A stretch of DNA of 64,000 bases from Bradyrhizobium sp. 1(2017) (GCF_011602485.2 NZ_CP050022.2:6902001-6966000); one strand, 5' to 3'. Positions 34,170-44,159 are shown, counted from the stretch's first letter. The notes: generated by a model not told the origin, from the letters alone. Numbers and translations: made by a program.

Positions 34170-35017
34170 AGCTCCCCTCCCTGCGCGAAGTCGGCACCGA
34201 AGCGCGGCTGCTGCTGATCGGCATCCCCGTCTTCCTGTGGACGATGATCCCGATCTATCACATGTTCCTGTTCGCGATCTCCCCGAAGGAAGACGCGTTC
34301 TCGGGCAAGCTGTGGCCGGATCATCCGACGCTGCACAACTTCGAGATCGTGTTCAAGCAGCAGCATTATTTCCTGCGCGACTTCTACATCCAGTTCTGGA
34401 ATTCGACGGTGATCGCCGTCTCCGTCGGCGTGCTGACGCTGTTCATCGCGACCTCCGCGGCGTTCGCGATCTCGCGATTGAAGGTGCCGGGCGGACGCGC
34501 CGTGCTGAACCTCGCGCTCTTCACCTATTTCATCCCCGCGGCGTTCCTCGCCGTGCCGATGTACCGCACAATGGGCAATTACGGCCTGCTCAACAATCAC
34601 TGGTCGCTGATCCTGGCCATGGTGACGATCGCCAGCCCCTATGCGATCTGGGTGCTCAAGCAGGCCTCCGACAAGCTGCCGGTCGAGCTGGACGAGGCCG
34701 CCGTGATGGACGGCGCGACAACGCTCCAGATCTTCCGCCTGGTCTATTTGCCGCTGATGATGCCATCGCTGGTCGCGATCGGCACCTATGCGGTGCTGCT
34801 GGCCTGGAACGAATATCTGTACGCGTTCCTGCTGCTCTCCAACGACCGAGAGATCACGCTGCCCGTCGCACTCGGCAACTTCCTCGCCGCCGACGATTCG
34901 CCCTGGGAGCTGCTGATGACGACCGGTTTCATCTACGCGCTGCCGCCGGCCGCGGTCTACTACGCCTTCCGCCGCTACATGGTGGGCGGGCTCACGGCGG
35001 GCGCGGTGAAGTCGTAG
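34166..35017 (+). CDS. ABC transporter permease, MalG-type
   Basis: A 283-residue inner-membrane permease, coupled to the previous gene by ATGA. The EAA loop is LDEAAVMDGATTLQIF. PIYHMFLFAISPKEDAF and the terminal MVGGLTAGAVKS are typical of MalG-type proteins. A longer open frame reaching back to 33899 is a shadow of the upstream permease. The last 43 bases overlap the convergent DUF6622 gene. No ATPase gene is adjacent. Confidence 0.9.
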   Translation: MKLPSLREVGTEARLLLIGIPVFLWTMIPIYHMFLFAISPKEDAFSGKLWPDHPTLHNFEIVFKQQHYFLRDFYIQFWNSTVIAVSVGVLTLFIATSAAFAISRLKVPGGRAVLNLALFTYFIPAAFLAVPMYRTMGNYGLLNNHWSLILAMVTIASPYAIWVLKQASDKLPVELDEAAVMDGATTLQIFRLVYLPLMMPSLVAIGTYAVLLAWNEYLYAFLLLSNDREITLPVALGNFLAADDSPWELLMTTGFIYALPPAAVYYAFRRYMVGGLTAGAVKS

Positions 35018-35514
35018 GCATCGGCTGTGCGCTTCCTGCGATAGGCGAGCAGGAGCGCGATCATCGAGCCGATGAAATAGCCAGCGGTCGCGCCCGAGAT
35101 GGCGCGGCCGACGATGATGGCCACAGCACGGTCGCCCGCATCGATAGCCGCGATCACGCCAGCGGCGTATTGCAGAGAGAACACGACCAGGTTGCGGATC
35201 AGCGCGAACGCGCTGCCGAGGCGGATGATCTCACCTGTCTTGTGATCGACGTCGAAAGGGCGCGGCGTCAGCACGCCGAGCGGCAGCAGCGCCAGTGCGG
35301 CGGCCATCCAGGCTGCCAGCGGCCACGCGCTGTCCTGGTGTCCAAAGCCGATCCGCGAAACGCCCCAGACGATGAACACGATCGGCACGATCAGCGCACG
35401 CCAGAGCGGCGATCGGCGCGGCTGCATCGCCTTGATGCCCTGCCACACCAGATAGGCGAGCAGTGCAAAGACCCAGAGCGGTGTGTGGATCAGGACCTGG
35501 TAGGCCATCGTCAT
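34975..35514 (-). CDS. DUF6622-like membrane protein
   Basis: A 179-residue inner-membrane protein with about five hydrophobic segments (PLWVFALLAYLVWQGI, LIVPIVFIVWGV, AAWMAAALALLPLGVL, IVGRAISGATAGYFIGSMIALLLA). The start at 35514 follows GGAGAGG. It begins 14 bases after potI on the same strand and probably rides on the pot mRNA. Its 3' end overlaps the convergent permease gene by 43 bases, so its last ~14 codons also encode the other strand's product. Function unknown; DUF assignment from memory. Confidence 0.75.
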   Translation of the reverse strand: MTMAYQVLIHTPLWVFALLAYLVWQGIKAMQPRRSPLWRALIVPIVFIVWGVSRIGFGHQDSAWPLAAWMAAALALLPLGVLTPRPFDVDHKTGEIIRLGSAFALIRNLVVFSLQYAAGVIAAIDAGDRAVAIIVGRAISGATAGYFIGSMIALLLAYRRKRTADAYDFTAPAVSPPTM

Positions 35515-35528
35515 TGTCGCCTCTCCTC

Positions 35529-36341
35529 TCACAGCGGTGCTGCGCTCTCGCCCTGCGAGCTCGACAGCTTCGAAGCCAGCGAAGCAATCACGATCACCAC
35601 CGCAATCAGCGCGATCACCAGCGTGCAGATCGCGTTGATCTCGGGCTTCACGCCGAGCCGCACCTCGGAGTAGATCCGGATCGGCAGCGTCGCCGAGCCG
35701 GGGCCGGTGGTGAAGCTGGCGATCACGAGATCGTCCAGCGACAGCGTGAAGGCCAGCATCCAGCCGGCGACGATGGCCGGCGCGATCAGCGGCAGCGTCA
35801 CAGCCACGAACGCGCGGACGGGGTCGCAGCCGAGGTCCATCGCGGCCTCCTCCAGCGAGCGATCGAGCGAGCCGAGGCGGGACTGCACGACCACGGCGAC
35901 GAAGCACATCGTCAGCGTGGTATGGGCAATCGTCACGGTCCAGAAGCCGCGCTCGGCGTTCAGCGCTACGAACAGCAGCAGCAGCGACAATCCGGCGATC
36001 ACCTCCGGCATCACCAGCGGCGCATAGAGCATGCCGGAGAACAGCGTGCGGCCGCGAAAGCGTTCGCCGCGCGACAATGCGACCGCGGCGAGCGTGCCGA
36101 GCAGCGTGGCGATGGTCGCGGACGCGACCGCGACCCGCAGGCTCATCCAGGCCGCCTCGATCATGGCGCGGTCATTGAAGAACTCGTGATACCAGCGCAG
36201 CGACCAGCCGCCCCACACCGTCACCAGGCGCGAGGCGTTGAAGGAGTAGATGACGAGGATTAGGATCGGCAGGTAGAGGAACGCCAGCCCCAGCGCGAGC
36301 GAGGCAATGTTGAAGCGCGAGAGACGTGAGAGCTTGCGCAT
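35529..36341 (-). CDS. potI: Polyamine-type ABC permease PotI
   Basis: A 270-residue permease. The N-terminal segment FNIASLALGLAFLYLPILILVIYSFN and the EAA loop LEEAAMDLGCDPVRAF are typical of PotI/PotC. It pairs with PotH to move putrescine or another polyamine, energised by PotG. It begins 4 bases after potH. Confidence 0.9.
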   Translation of the reverse strand: MRKLSRLSRFNIASLALGLAFLYLPILILVIYSFNASRLVTVWGGWSLRWYHEFFNDRAMIEAAWMSLRVAVASATIATLLGTLAAVALSRGERFRGRTLFSGMLYAPLVMPEVIAGLSLLLLFVALNAERGFWTVTIAHTTLTMCFVAVVVQSRLGSLDRSLEEAAMDLGCDPVRAFVAVTLPLIAPAIVAGWMLAFTLSLDDLVIASFTTGPGSATLPIRIYSEVRLGVKPEINAICTLVIALIAVVIVIASLASKLSSSQGESAAPL

Positions 36342-36345
36342 CGTC

Positions 36346-37260
36346 TCAGCGCCCCTGTTCCAGCTGCCGCTTCTGCAGCCGCTCGTACAACAGCAGGGGC
36401 ACCAGCAGCACCACGAGCAGCACGATGGCCGCCGCAGACGCGACCGGCCAGTCCTTGTTGGTGAAGAATTCGAGCCAGAGGGTCTGGCCGATCATCAGGG
36501 AATTGGAGCCGGCCAGAAGATCCGGAATGACGAATTCGCCGACGATCGGGATGAAGCACAGCAATACGCCGGCGCCGACGCCGGGCAGCGACAGCGGAAA
36601 GGTGACGAGCCAGAACACCTGCCAGGGCGGCGCGCCGAGGTCACCGGCCGCCTCCTCCAGCGCCGGCTCCATCTTGGCGAGCGTGGCGTAGAGCGGCAGG
36701 ATCATGAACGGCAGATAGGAATAGACGATGCCGATATACATCGCGCTGTCGGTGGAGAGCCACACCACGGGCTGGCTGACCAGATGCAGCGCCAGCAGGA
36801 TCTTGTTGAGCAGGCCGTCGTGCTGGAGGATGTTGATCCAGGCATAGATGCGGATCAGAAACGAGGTCCAGAACGGCACGATCACCAGCACCATCGCCAC
36901 CGCCTGCCAGCGCTTCGGCAGCCGCGCCATGCCATAGGCGATGGGGTAGCCGATCAGCAGCAGGAGCGCAGTCGCCGTGACGGCGACGGTGAGGCTGCGC
37001 AAATAAGCGAATACATAAAGGTCGTCGGAGATCAGCAGCCTGAAATTGTCGATCGACAACGCAGCAAAGGCCGTCTTCAGCGCGTCCCATCCCGCCGTCA
37101 GCTCGAAGATCGGCTCGTAAGGCGGCTGCGCGATCGCCGTCTGCGACAGGCTGATCTTCAGCACGAAGGCGAACGGCACCAGGAAGAACAGCACCATCCA
37201 GACGTAAGGCGCGATCGCGGCAAAGCGCGCCGGTCGCGCGAAGATACGACGGGAGCTCAT
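36346..37260 (-). CDS. potH: Polyamine-type ABC permease PotH
   Basis: A 304-residue permease. I start it at 37260 (MSSRRIFARP), where ATG overlaps the potG stop (ATGA); 12 further in-frame codons upstream lie inside potG. Segments such as APYVWMVLFFLVPFAFVLKI and the EAA loop LEEAAGDLGAPPWQVF are visible. It is the first channel half of the polyamine importer. Confidence 0.92.
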   Translation of the reverse strand: MSSRRIFARPARFAAIAPYVWMVLFFLVPFAFVLKISLSQTAIAQPPYEPIFELTAGWDALKTAFAALSIDNFRLLISDDLYVFAYLRSLTVAVTATALLLLIGYPIAYGMARLPKRWQAVAMVLVIVPFWTSFLIRIYAWINILQHDGLLNKILLALHLVSQPVVWLSTDSAMYIGIVYSYLPFMILPLYATLAKMEPALEEAAGDLGAPPWQVFWLVTFPLSLPGVGAGVLLCFIPIVGEFVIPDLLAGSNSLMIGQTLWLEFFTNKDWPVASAAAIVLLVVLLVPLLLYERLQKRQLEQGR

Positions 37261-38426
37261 GGCGGCAACACCACGCAGTCGTCGGGCGTGAACCACGCGA
37301 CGACGTTCTGGTTCACGCTGTAGGCATCGGTCTCGAGGCGCGCGCTGTTGACGACTGCAGCTTGCACCGTTCCGCCGGCATCGAGCTTCACCTTGTAGGT
37401 GGTGGTGCCGCCGAGATAGCAGATGTCGGCGATCACGCCCTCCAGAGTGTTGATCGCCGCTTCACGGCCGGCCTCGGACACCGGCCCGCGGCGCGAGAGC
37501 TTGACCTTCTCGGGCCGGATCGCGACCGACAATGTCGTCTCGCCCACCGGCTCGCGCGGCTCCGCCGCCACCAGCGTGCCCGCTTCACGCGTCGCAATCA
37601 CCAGACGATGGCCATCGCGCAGCTTGAATTCGCCGTCGAACAGATTGACGTCGCCGACGAACTCGGCGATCCAGCGCGACCGCGGCGCCTCATAGAGCTC
37701 GCGCGGAGCGGCGACCTGCGCCAGTTTGCCGGCCTTCATCACGCCGATCCGGCTCGCCATCGTCATCGCCTCCTCCTGGTCGTGGGTGACGATGATGAAG
37801 GTCATGCCGAGCCGGCGCTGCAGCTCCATCAGCTCGGCTTGCGTGCCCTCGCGCAATTTCTTGTCCAGCGCTGCGAGCGGCTCGTCGAGCAGCAGGAGCT
37901 GCGGACGGCGCGCCAACGCCCGCGCCAGTGCCACGCGCTGGCGCTGGCCGCCGGAGAGCTGGTCGGGCTTGCGCTTCTCCATTCCTTCGAGCTTCACCAG
38001 AGCAACCATCTCCGCAACACGCATGGCAATGTCGGGCCGCGCCATGCCGGCGCGCTTCAGGCCGAAGGCGATGTTGTCGCGCACCGACAGATGCGGAAAC
38101 AGCGCGTAGTTCTGGAACATCATGTTGATTGGCCGCTCATGCGGCAGCGCCTGCGCGATGTCCTTGCCGCCGAGCAGGATGCGCCCCTCGTCCGGCGCCT
38201 CGAAGCCGGCGAGCATGCGCAGCAGCGTGGTCTTGCCGCAGCCGCTGGGCCCAAGCAGCGCGAAGAACTCCCCGGCCTTGATGTCGAGCGACACGCCGTC
38301 CACCGCACGGAAGGTCCCGAACGTCTTGGCGACGCCCTCGATGCGCAAGAGCGGCTGCCCCGCCGGATATTGATCTCCGCGGACCGCGTCGGCCGCGGCG
38401 TCTGCTCTGGGCAATTCGTCCGTCAT
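37257..38426 (-). CDS. potG: Polyamine-type ABC ATPase PotG
   Basis: A 389-residue ATPase with the C-terminal TOBE domain of the MalK/PotA class. Walker A is GPSGCGKTT (about residue 55), signature LSGGQRQRVALARAL, Walker B LLLLDEPLAALD, switch His in IIVTHDQEEAMTM. The ATG at 38426 (MTDEL) is preferred over a TTG four codons earlier; AGGG is 4 bases upstream of it. No periplasmic polyamine-binding protein (PotF) gene lies next to the operon, so it must be elsewhere. Confidence 0.93.
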   Translation of the reverse strand: MTDELPRADAAADAVRGDQYPAGQPLLRIEGVAKTFGTFRAVDGVSLDIKAGEFFALLGPSGCGKTTLLRMLAGFEAPDEGRILLGGKDIAQALPHERPINMMFQNYALFPHLSVRDNIAFGLKRAGMARPDIAMRVAEMVALVKLEGMEKRKPDQLSGGQRQRVALARALARRPQLLLLDEPLAALDKKLREGTQAELMELQRRLGMTFIIVTHDQEEAMTMASRIGVMKAGKLAQVAAPRELYEAPRSRWIAEFVGDVNLFDGEFKLRDGHRLVIATREAGTLVAAEPREPVGETTLSVAIRPEKVKLSRRGPVSEAGREAAINTLEGVIADICYLGGTTTYKVKLDAGGTVQAAVVNSARLETDAYSVNQNVVAWFTPDDCVVLPP

Positions 38427-38478
38427 GGTCCCTGCCAACCCCGAATCCGCCGCACGCTAGCGGCCGATCGCCCTTTGC

Positions 38479-39957
38479 TCAACCGGTTCCAAGCTGCTCG
38501 TTCACACCCGACATGAACGCGGCCAGCGCATCACGATCTGCCGCGGGCATGGTCAGGCCGAGCTTGGAACGGCGCCAGAGGATGTCGTCGGGGAAGCGCG
38601 CCCATTCATGGCTCATGAGATAGCGCACCTCGGCGGCGGTCAGTTCGGGACCGAAGGCGGGACCAAGATCGTCTCTGGTCTTCGCTCCACCCAGCACTGC
38701 CCCCAATCGCGAGCCATAGGCGGCGACGAGGCGCTGGGCCTGCGTCTCCCCGAGGAACCGCCAGCGGTCGCGGGCGAGGTCCACCTCCGTGTCGAAACGA
38801 TCCCAGGCAAAATCGCCGCCCGGCAGCGCTGCGCCGGCGGTCCAGGGCGGCGACATCGGATAGAACGGTGTCAGCCGCGTCACCGCCCGCTCCGCGCGCA
38901 GACGCGAGGTGGTGACGTCGCCGCCGAACATCGTGATCAGCGGCGCCTTGCGTCGGCGCGCATGGAACAGGGTCGTGCCGTCACGTCGCCGTGCGGACGC
39001 CAACGTCAGGTTGACGCCGGAGACCGTCCGGACCACGTCGGTTGGCGTGACGCGTTCGCGGAAATAGCGGCTGGCCGCTTCGCAGAGATAGCTGACGTCG
39101 GCCCCACGCATCGCCACGATCGCGGGATCGCCGGTGAAATCATGCGTGACCGTGCCGACCAGGGTGAAGTCGCGTTCGAAGGGCCGGGCAAAGATCAGGC
39201 GCCCGTCGTTGTTCTGGAAGACGTAGACATTATCGCTGTCGTACAGCCGCGGCACGATGATCTGGCTCATCTGCGTCGCTGCCATTGGGGCTTGCTGATG
39301 CCGCAGCACGGTCTCCGCGACCATTGGCGTCCAGGCCCCCGTGGCGTTGGCGAGGGCCCGGGCCGTGATCGTGCGGCGGTGGCCGCGATCGACCACCGCA
39401 AGCCGCCAGGTGTCGGTTCGATCGGCGCGGACGCAGCGCGCCCCGGTCCGGATCACGGCGCCACGTTCGGCGGCATCGAGCGCCGTGAGCACCACCAGGC
39501 GGGAATCATCGACGACGCAGTCCGAATAAGCGAACGCCGTGCCGAACGGGCGCTTCAGCGCGTTGCCGACCGGATGATGCGTGATGTCGAGCGTCGTCGC
39601 CACGGGCAGGCCGCTCCGGCTGGAGAGGTTATCATAAAGAAACAGGCCTGCGCGCAGCAGCCATGGCGGACGTTCCTCGGAATGGGCGGGGATCACGAAC
39701 TGCATCGGCCGGACCAGATGCGGGGCGATCCTAAGCCAGGTCCGGCGCTCCGCCAGCGCCCGGCGCACCCGCCAGAAGCCGCGTCGTTCCAGAACCGAGA
39801 GATCGCCGTGGATCAGCCGCGGTGTCGCGGACGACGCCGCGCCGCCGAGGTCGCTCTGCTCGAACAGGATGACCCGCAAGTCACGGCCGGCCGCATCGCG
39901 CGCGAGGCTGACACCGTTCAGGCCGCCGCCGATGATCGCAAGGTCGTAATCCGCCAT
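38479..39957 (-). CDS. glpD: Aerobic glycerol-3-phosphate dehydrogenase
   Basis: A 492-residue FAD enzyme that oxidises glycerol-3-phosphate to dihydroxyacetone phosphate at the membrane, passing electrons to quinone. The N-terminus has the FAD loop IIGGGLNGVSLARDAAGR and the DLGGAASSATPRLIHGDL motif of GlpD. The C-terminal domain ends with LMSHEWARFPDDILWRRSKLGL (cited in part). No glpF or glpK lies nearby. No good ribosome site is visible before the ATG. The gap to potG is 52 bases. Confidence 0.92.
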   Translation of the reverse strand: MADYDLAIIGGGLNGVSLARDAAGRDLRVILFEQSDLGGAASSATPRLIHGDLSVLERRGFWRVRRALAERRTWLRIAPHLVRPMQFVIPAHSEERPPWLLRAGLFLYDNLSSRSGLPVATTLDITHHPVGNALKRPFGTAFAYSDCVVDDSRLVVLTALDAAERGAVIRTGARCVRADRTDTWRLAVVDRGHRRTITARALANATGAWTPMVAETVLRHQQAPMAATQMSQIIVPRLYDSDNVYVFQNNDGRLIFARPFERDFTLVGTVTHDFTGDPAIVAMRGADVSYLCEAASRYFRERVTPTDVVRTVSGVNLTLASARRRDGTTLFHARRRKAPLITMFGGDVTTSRLRAERAVTRLTPFYPMSPPWTAGAALPGGDFAWDRFDTEVDLARDRWRFLGETQAQRLVAAYGSRLGAVLGGAKTRDDLGPAFGPELTAAEVRYLMSHEWARFPDDILWRRSKLGLTMPAADRDALAAFMSGVNEQLGTG

Positions 39958-39993
39958 GAAGCCGTCGAGAAGGAGCGAAGCGCCCCGTCATCA

Positions 39994-42681
39994 CTAGCCG
40001 GTCTTGAGCGCAAGCTCCATGACTTCAGCGCGTCCGACGAGGCCGGCATATTTTCCGATCGGCAAGGGCTTGCCGAGCAGATAACCCTGCACGCCGTCGC
40101 AGCCTTCCTTGGCGAGGAAGGCGAGCTGGTCGATCGTCTCGACACCCTCGGCGACGATCGACATTTCGAGGCCGTGGCCGAGATCGATCACCGCGCGCAC
40201 GATCGCCGCCGATTGCGGGTTGCGGCCGAGATTGATGATGAAGGCGCGGTCGATCTTGATCTTGTCGAACGGGAACGCCTGGAGATAGCTCAGCGAGGAA
40301 TAGCCGCTGCCGAAATCGTCCATGGAGATGCGCACGCCGAGCGCCTTCAGCCGGCGCAGCAGCGCAAGGCCGCGGTCGAAGTCCTCGATCAGCACGCCCT
40401 CGGTGATTTCCAGCTCGAGCCGGCCGGGCGCAAGGCCGGTCTCGATCAGGATCGAATGGACCAGCCCGACCACGTCGCCGTGCATGAACTGCGCCGGCGA
40501 CAGATTGACCGCGACCTGCAGCGGGTTTGGCCAGGACGCCGCCTCGCGGCAGGCCTCGCGCAGGATCCACTCGCCCATCTCGACGATCAAGCCGCTCTCT
40601 TCCGCGATCGGGATGAATTCGGCCGGCGAGACCTGGCCGCGCACCGGATGCTGCCAGCGCGCCAATGCCTCGAAGCCGATGATCTCGCTCTCGGCGACGC
40701 TGTGGCCGGCGGCGCCTTGGGGCTGGAAGGCGAGCGAGAGCTCGCCGTTCTTGATCGCCATCGAGAGGTCCTGGTGCAGCACGCGGCGATCGCGGATCTG
40801 CTGGTCCATCTCCGGCTGGTAGAGGCTGATCGTGCCGCGTGACTTCTGCTTGGCGCGGAACAGCGCCGCACCGGCATTGGCGAGCAGCGAGGCGCCATCC
40901 GTGCCATTGTGCGGGAACACCGACATGCCGGTGGTGATACCGGCGCGGACCGGCCGGCCATCGATCTGGAATTCCCGGGCAACGGCTTCACCGATCTGCT
41001 GCGCCAGCGCCAGACCCGCCTCAGGCTGCTTGCCATCGATGATCAGGCCGAACTCGTCGCCGGACAGGCGCGCCACGACGCCGCCGCGCGCGGAGTCCTG
41101 GAGCCGCTGGGCCACCTCGATCAGGAGCTTGTCGCCGAGCGCATGACCGAAGACGTCGTTGACCTCCTTGAGGCCGTCGAGATCGACGCAGAGGACGGCG
41201 AACTCCTCGCCGGTGCCCTCGCAGGCCTCGATCATCTGGGTCAGCGCCTGGAGGAAGGCAGCGCGGTTCGGCAGGTCGGTGAGGCCGTCGTGATAGGCCA
41301 TGTGCGCCATGCGCGACTCGGTCTGCCGGCGATCGGTGACGTCCTCGTGGGTCTTGATCAGATATTGCGGCTCGCCGGCATCGCTCAGCACGGTGGCGCG
41401 ACGGGTCAGGAACAGGCGCAGGCCGTCCTTGGTGGAGATCGGATGCTCCTCGGTGATCATCCCGCGCTTCTTGATCGCGGCCTCGTCGCGGGCGATGATC
41501 AGCTTGGCTTCCTTGGGATTGAAGATATCGGCGGCGGTCAGGCCCGTGGCTTCCTCGCGCCTGCGGTTGAGGATCGTCTCGGCGCTGCGGTTGGCCAGCA
41601 GATAGCTGCCGTCCCTGACCTGCTCCACGATCAGCGCCACCGGGATGTTGTCGACCACGAGCTCGAGGAACTTCTTGGTGCTCTCCAGCTCCTGCGACAG
41701 CGAGCGACGGTCGGTGATGTCCTCGAACACCAGCAGCAGGAATCCGGGCCTGTTGCCTTCATTGCGGACCGCGATCCGGATCGAGGCGACCATGCGTCGC
41801 TCCCCGCCGCGCTCGACCTCGAATTCGTTGCGGAACTGGCCGTCCGGCGAATCGAGCGCCGCACGGTCGGCCGTCTCGATGGTCGCCGCCGACACCGGCG
41901 CGAACAGCTCGCGCGCATTCTTGCCGACGACATGGTCCCGCGAGAAGCCCCAGAAGCGCTCATAGGCCGTATTGGCGAAGATGTAGCGGCCGTCCTCGAT
42001 GTTCTTTGCGGCCACACAGGCCGGCACGTTGTCCAGCACCGTCTCCAGGAACTGCTTGGTGGAGGCGAGCTGTTGCGACAGCCTGCGCTGTTCGCTGACG
42101 TCGAGATGTGTCGCCACCGAGCCGCCATTCGGCAGCACAAAGAACTTCACTAGGATGGCCCGACCTTCCGGCAGTTCGGTGATCAAGCCGTTGATGCTTG
42201 CCGCCTTCTCGTAGAACTCGTCGTCGGTCGCGCCATCCAGCACGCCGCGCCTGCGGCGCAGCTCGAGGAGGTCGTGGCCGTTCATGTTCGGCCGGATATC
42301 GGACCGCGCCAGACCGTAGATCTCGAGATAGCGGTCGTTGCAGAAGATGACGCGCCGCTGCGCATCCGTCATCACCACGCCCTGGTTGAGATTGTTCATG
42401 GCGGAGGAGACGAAGGCGTTGCGCCGCAACTGCAGACGCCGGGTCCGGCGCAGCGAGGAATGGATCCACAGCGCGAGCGCGGCGAGGAACGAGCAGACGA
42501 CGATGCCCGCGATCAGGACTTCCCAGATCACGTTGGGTGCGAGCTTGGCGAGATCGCCAGGCGCGGGCAGGCCGTCCGACAGCGCAAAGGCGCGCGCAGG
42601 CGCGACCGCGCCGGCCAGGCACAGCACGGCCTGCACAGCAATCGGAAGCGTGCTGCCCACGTGCCAGTTCTTCTCAGCCAT
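39994..42681 (-). CDS. PAS-PAS-PAS-GGDEF-EAL cyclic-di-GMP protein
   Basis: An 895-residue inner-membrane protein. Two N-terminal hydrophobic segments (about 8-32 and 50-70) are followed by three PAS domains (about 80-200, 205-325, 330-450), GGDEF (about 460-620) and EAL (about 635-885). The GGDEF signature reads SGDEF and no RxxD inhibitory site precedes it, so cyclase activity is doubtful but possible. The EAL half looks active: FEALARW, NLSPAQF, ELEITEG, DDFGSGYSS and FDKIKID are present. It probably breaks down c-di-GMP in response to a PAS-sensed signal. Confidence 0.92.
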   Translation of the reverse strand: MAEKNWHVGSTLPIAVQAVLCLAGAVAPARAFALSDGLPAPGDLAKLAPNVIWEVLIAGIVVCSFLAALALWIHSSLRRTRRLQLRRNAFVSSAMNNLNQGVVMTDAQRRVIFCNDRYLEIYGLARSDIRPNMNGHDLLELRRRRGVLDGATDDEFYEKAASINGLITELPEGRAILVKFFVLPNGGSVATHLDVSEQRRLSQQLASTKQFLETVLDNVPACVAAKNIEDGRYIFANTAYERFWGFSRDHVVGKNARELFAPVSAATIETADRAALDSPDGQFRNEFEVERGGERRMVASIRIAVRNEGNRPGFLLLVFEDITDRRSLSQELESTKKFLELVVDNIPVALIVEQVRDGSYLLANRSAETILNRRREEATGLTAADIFNPKEAKLIIARDEAAIKKRGMITEEHPISTKDGLRLFLTRRATVLSDAGEPQYLIKTHEDVTDRRQTESRMAHMAYHDGLTDLPNRAAFLQALTQMIEACEGTGEEFAVLCVDLDGLKEVNDVFGHALGDKLLIEVAQRLQDSARGGVVARLSGDEFGLIIDGKQPEAGLALAQQIGEAVAREFQIDGRPVRAGITTGMSVFPHNGTDGASLLANAGAALFRAKQKSRGTISLYQPEMDQQIRDRRVLHQDLSMAIKNGELSLAFQPQGAAGHSVAESEIIGFEALARWQHPVRGQVSPAEFIPIAEESGLIVEMGEWILREACREAASWPNPLQVAVNLSPAQFMHGDVVGLVHSILIETGLAPGRLELEITEGVLIEDFDRGLALLRRLKALGVRISMDDFGSGYSSLSYLQAFPFDKIKIDRAFIINLGRNPQSAAIVRAVIDLGHGLEMSIVAEGVETIDQLAFLAKEGCDGVQGYLLGKPLPIGKYAGLVGRAEVMELALKTG

Positions 42682-42883
42682 CAGCCACCCGCGATTTCAA
42701 CGTCGGATTGTCTGGCTTCAGGGGTTTGGATCGGGTAAACGCCTGTATGTGCAACGGAAAAATGTGACGCGAAATACGGCAATTGCCCTGACATGATAAA
42801 TGTTTTCTTAATGGAAAAAGCCCGCGCAACCGCGCTTCCCGCCCCGCCGCCACCGGCGCTTCCAGCGGACGTCCTGCACAACC

Positions 42884-43987
42884 ATGGATAGGGTCGACTG
42901 CGTCGTCATCGGAGCCGGCGTGGTCGGGCTCGCGGTGGCTCGAAAGCTCGCGCAGGCCGGGCGCGAGGTCATCGTGCTCGAGGAAGCCGAGGCCATCGGC
43001 ACCATCACCTCCTCGCGCAACAGCGAGGTGATCCATGCCGGCATCTACTACCGCGCCGGCAGCTGGATGGCGCGCATGTGCGTCGACGGCAAGCACGCGC
43101 TCTATCGCTACTGCATCGAGCGCGGCATCCCGCACAAGAATTGCGGCAAGCTCATCGTCGCGACCAGCGCGAAGGAGACCGAGAAGCTGCAATCGATCAA
43201 GGCGCATGCCGAGGCCAACGGTGTGCTCGACATGCGGCTGCTTCCGGGCGAGGCCGCACGCGCGCTGGAGCCGGCGCTTGCCTGCGATGCCGCGCTGCTG
43301 TCGCCGTCGACCGGGATCATCGACAGCCACGCCTACATGCTTTCGCTGCGCGGCGAAGCCGAAGAGGCAGGCGCGGCGTTCGCTTTCCACACGCCGCTGG
43401 TGCGCGCCAAGGCGGAAGCCGGGATTATCGAGATCGAGGCTGGCGGCGAGGCGCCGATGACGCTGCAATGCAGCCTCCTCGTCAACGCCGCGGGGCTCGC
43501 GGCAACGCATCTGGCGCGCAACATCGAGGGCATGCCGCTGGATCGCATTCCGCCGGCCTATCTCGCCAAGGGAAACTATTTCAGCTGCAATGCCAGGGCG
43601 CCGTTCTCGCGCCTGATCTATCCGGTGCCGGAGCCCGGCGGGCTGGGGGTGCATCTGACGCTGGACATGGCAGGGCAGGCCCGCTTCGGCCCCGACGTCG
43701 AGTGGATCGAGACGATCGATTACGAGGTCGATCCATCACGCGCCGAGCGCTTCTACCCGGCGATCCGCAAATACTGGCCGACGCTGCCTGACGGCGCGTT
43801 GATGCCGAGCTATTCGGGCATCCGTCCGAAGATCGTGCCGCCGGCAGTGGCCACGCAGGATTTTCTGATGCAGGGCCCGCGCGATCATGGCGTTGCAGGC
43901 TTGATCAATTTGTTCGGTATCGAATCGCCGGGACTGACGTCGTCGCTCGCGATCGCCGATCACGTCGCCGAGCTCGCAAAGGTTTGA
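42884..43987 (+). CDS. FAD-dependent oxidoreductase, L-2-hydroxyglutarate oxidase-like
   Basis: A 367-residue DAO-family flavoprotein. The FAD loop is [17 protein letters not shown] near the N-terminus. [47 protein letters not shown] and the C-terminal [15 protein letters not shown] match the LhgO/L2HGDH branch, so oxidation of L-2-hydroxyglutarate or a related 2-hydroxyacid is likely. It is a lone gene: the c-di-GMP gene diverges upstream and a repeat follows. No strong ribosome site is visible. Confidence 0.85.
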   Translation: MDRVDCVVIGAGVVGLAVARKLAQAGREVIVLEEAEAIGTITSSRNSEVIHAGIYYRAGSWMARMCVDGKHALYRYCIERGIPHKNCGKLIVATSAKETEKLQSIKAHAEANGVLDMRLLPGEAARALEPALACDAALLSPSTGIIDSHAYMLSLRGEAEEAGAAFAFHTPLVRAKAEAGIIEIEAGGEAPMTLQCSLLVNAAGLAATHLARNIEGMPLDRIPPAYLAKGNYFSCNARAPFSRLIYPVPEPGGLGVHLTLDMAGQARFGPDVEWIETIDYEVDPSRAERFYPAIRKYWPTLPDGALMPSYSGIRPKIVPPAVATQDFLMQGPRDHGVAGLINLFGIESPGLTSSLAIADHVAELAKV

Positions 43988-43988
43988 A

Positions 43989-44033
43989 GCGTTTTCGAGC
44001 GACGTAGATTGTCGGGTCGCATCTAGAAAACGC
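43989..44033. repeat. Palindromic intergenic repeat
   Basis: GCGTTTTC and GAAAACGC bound a 45-base element with AGCGAC/GTCG-type inner arms. It starts 2 bases after the stop codon of the flavoprotein gene. The form is a common rhizobial intergenic palindrome and may stabilise or end the mRNA. Confidence 0.7.
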
Positions 44034-44159
44034 GTTCACCAAGAATCTACCCCGCGCAAATTAGCTCTGCGCGGGCATACCCTTGCAGCAGGGACGAGCA
44101 CAAAGACTCTCATCCCTGCGTGAAAGGGTTAGGGTCAACTCTACGCTGTTACGGGGGTA

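Noticed and set aside
38608..40842. 744-codon open frame across glpD and the c-di-GMP gene
   Set aside because: It is a shadow spanning the opposite strand of two clear, separate genes.
40700..41120. Loss of the first Gly in GGDEF (SGDEF) as proof of an inactive cyclase
   Set aside because: SGDEF variants can be active, so sequence alone cannot settle it; noted in the gene entry only.
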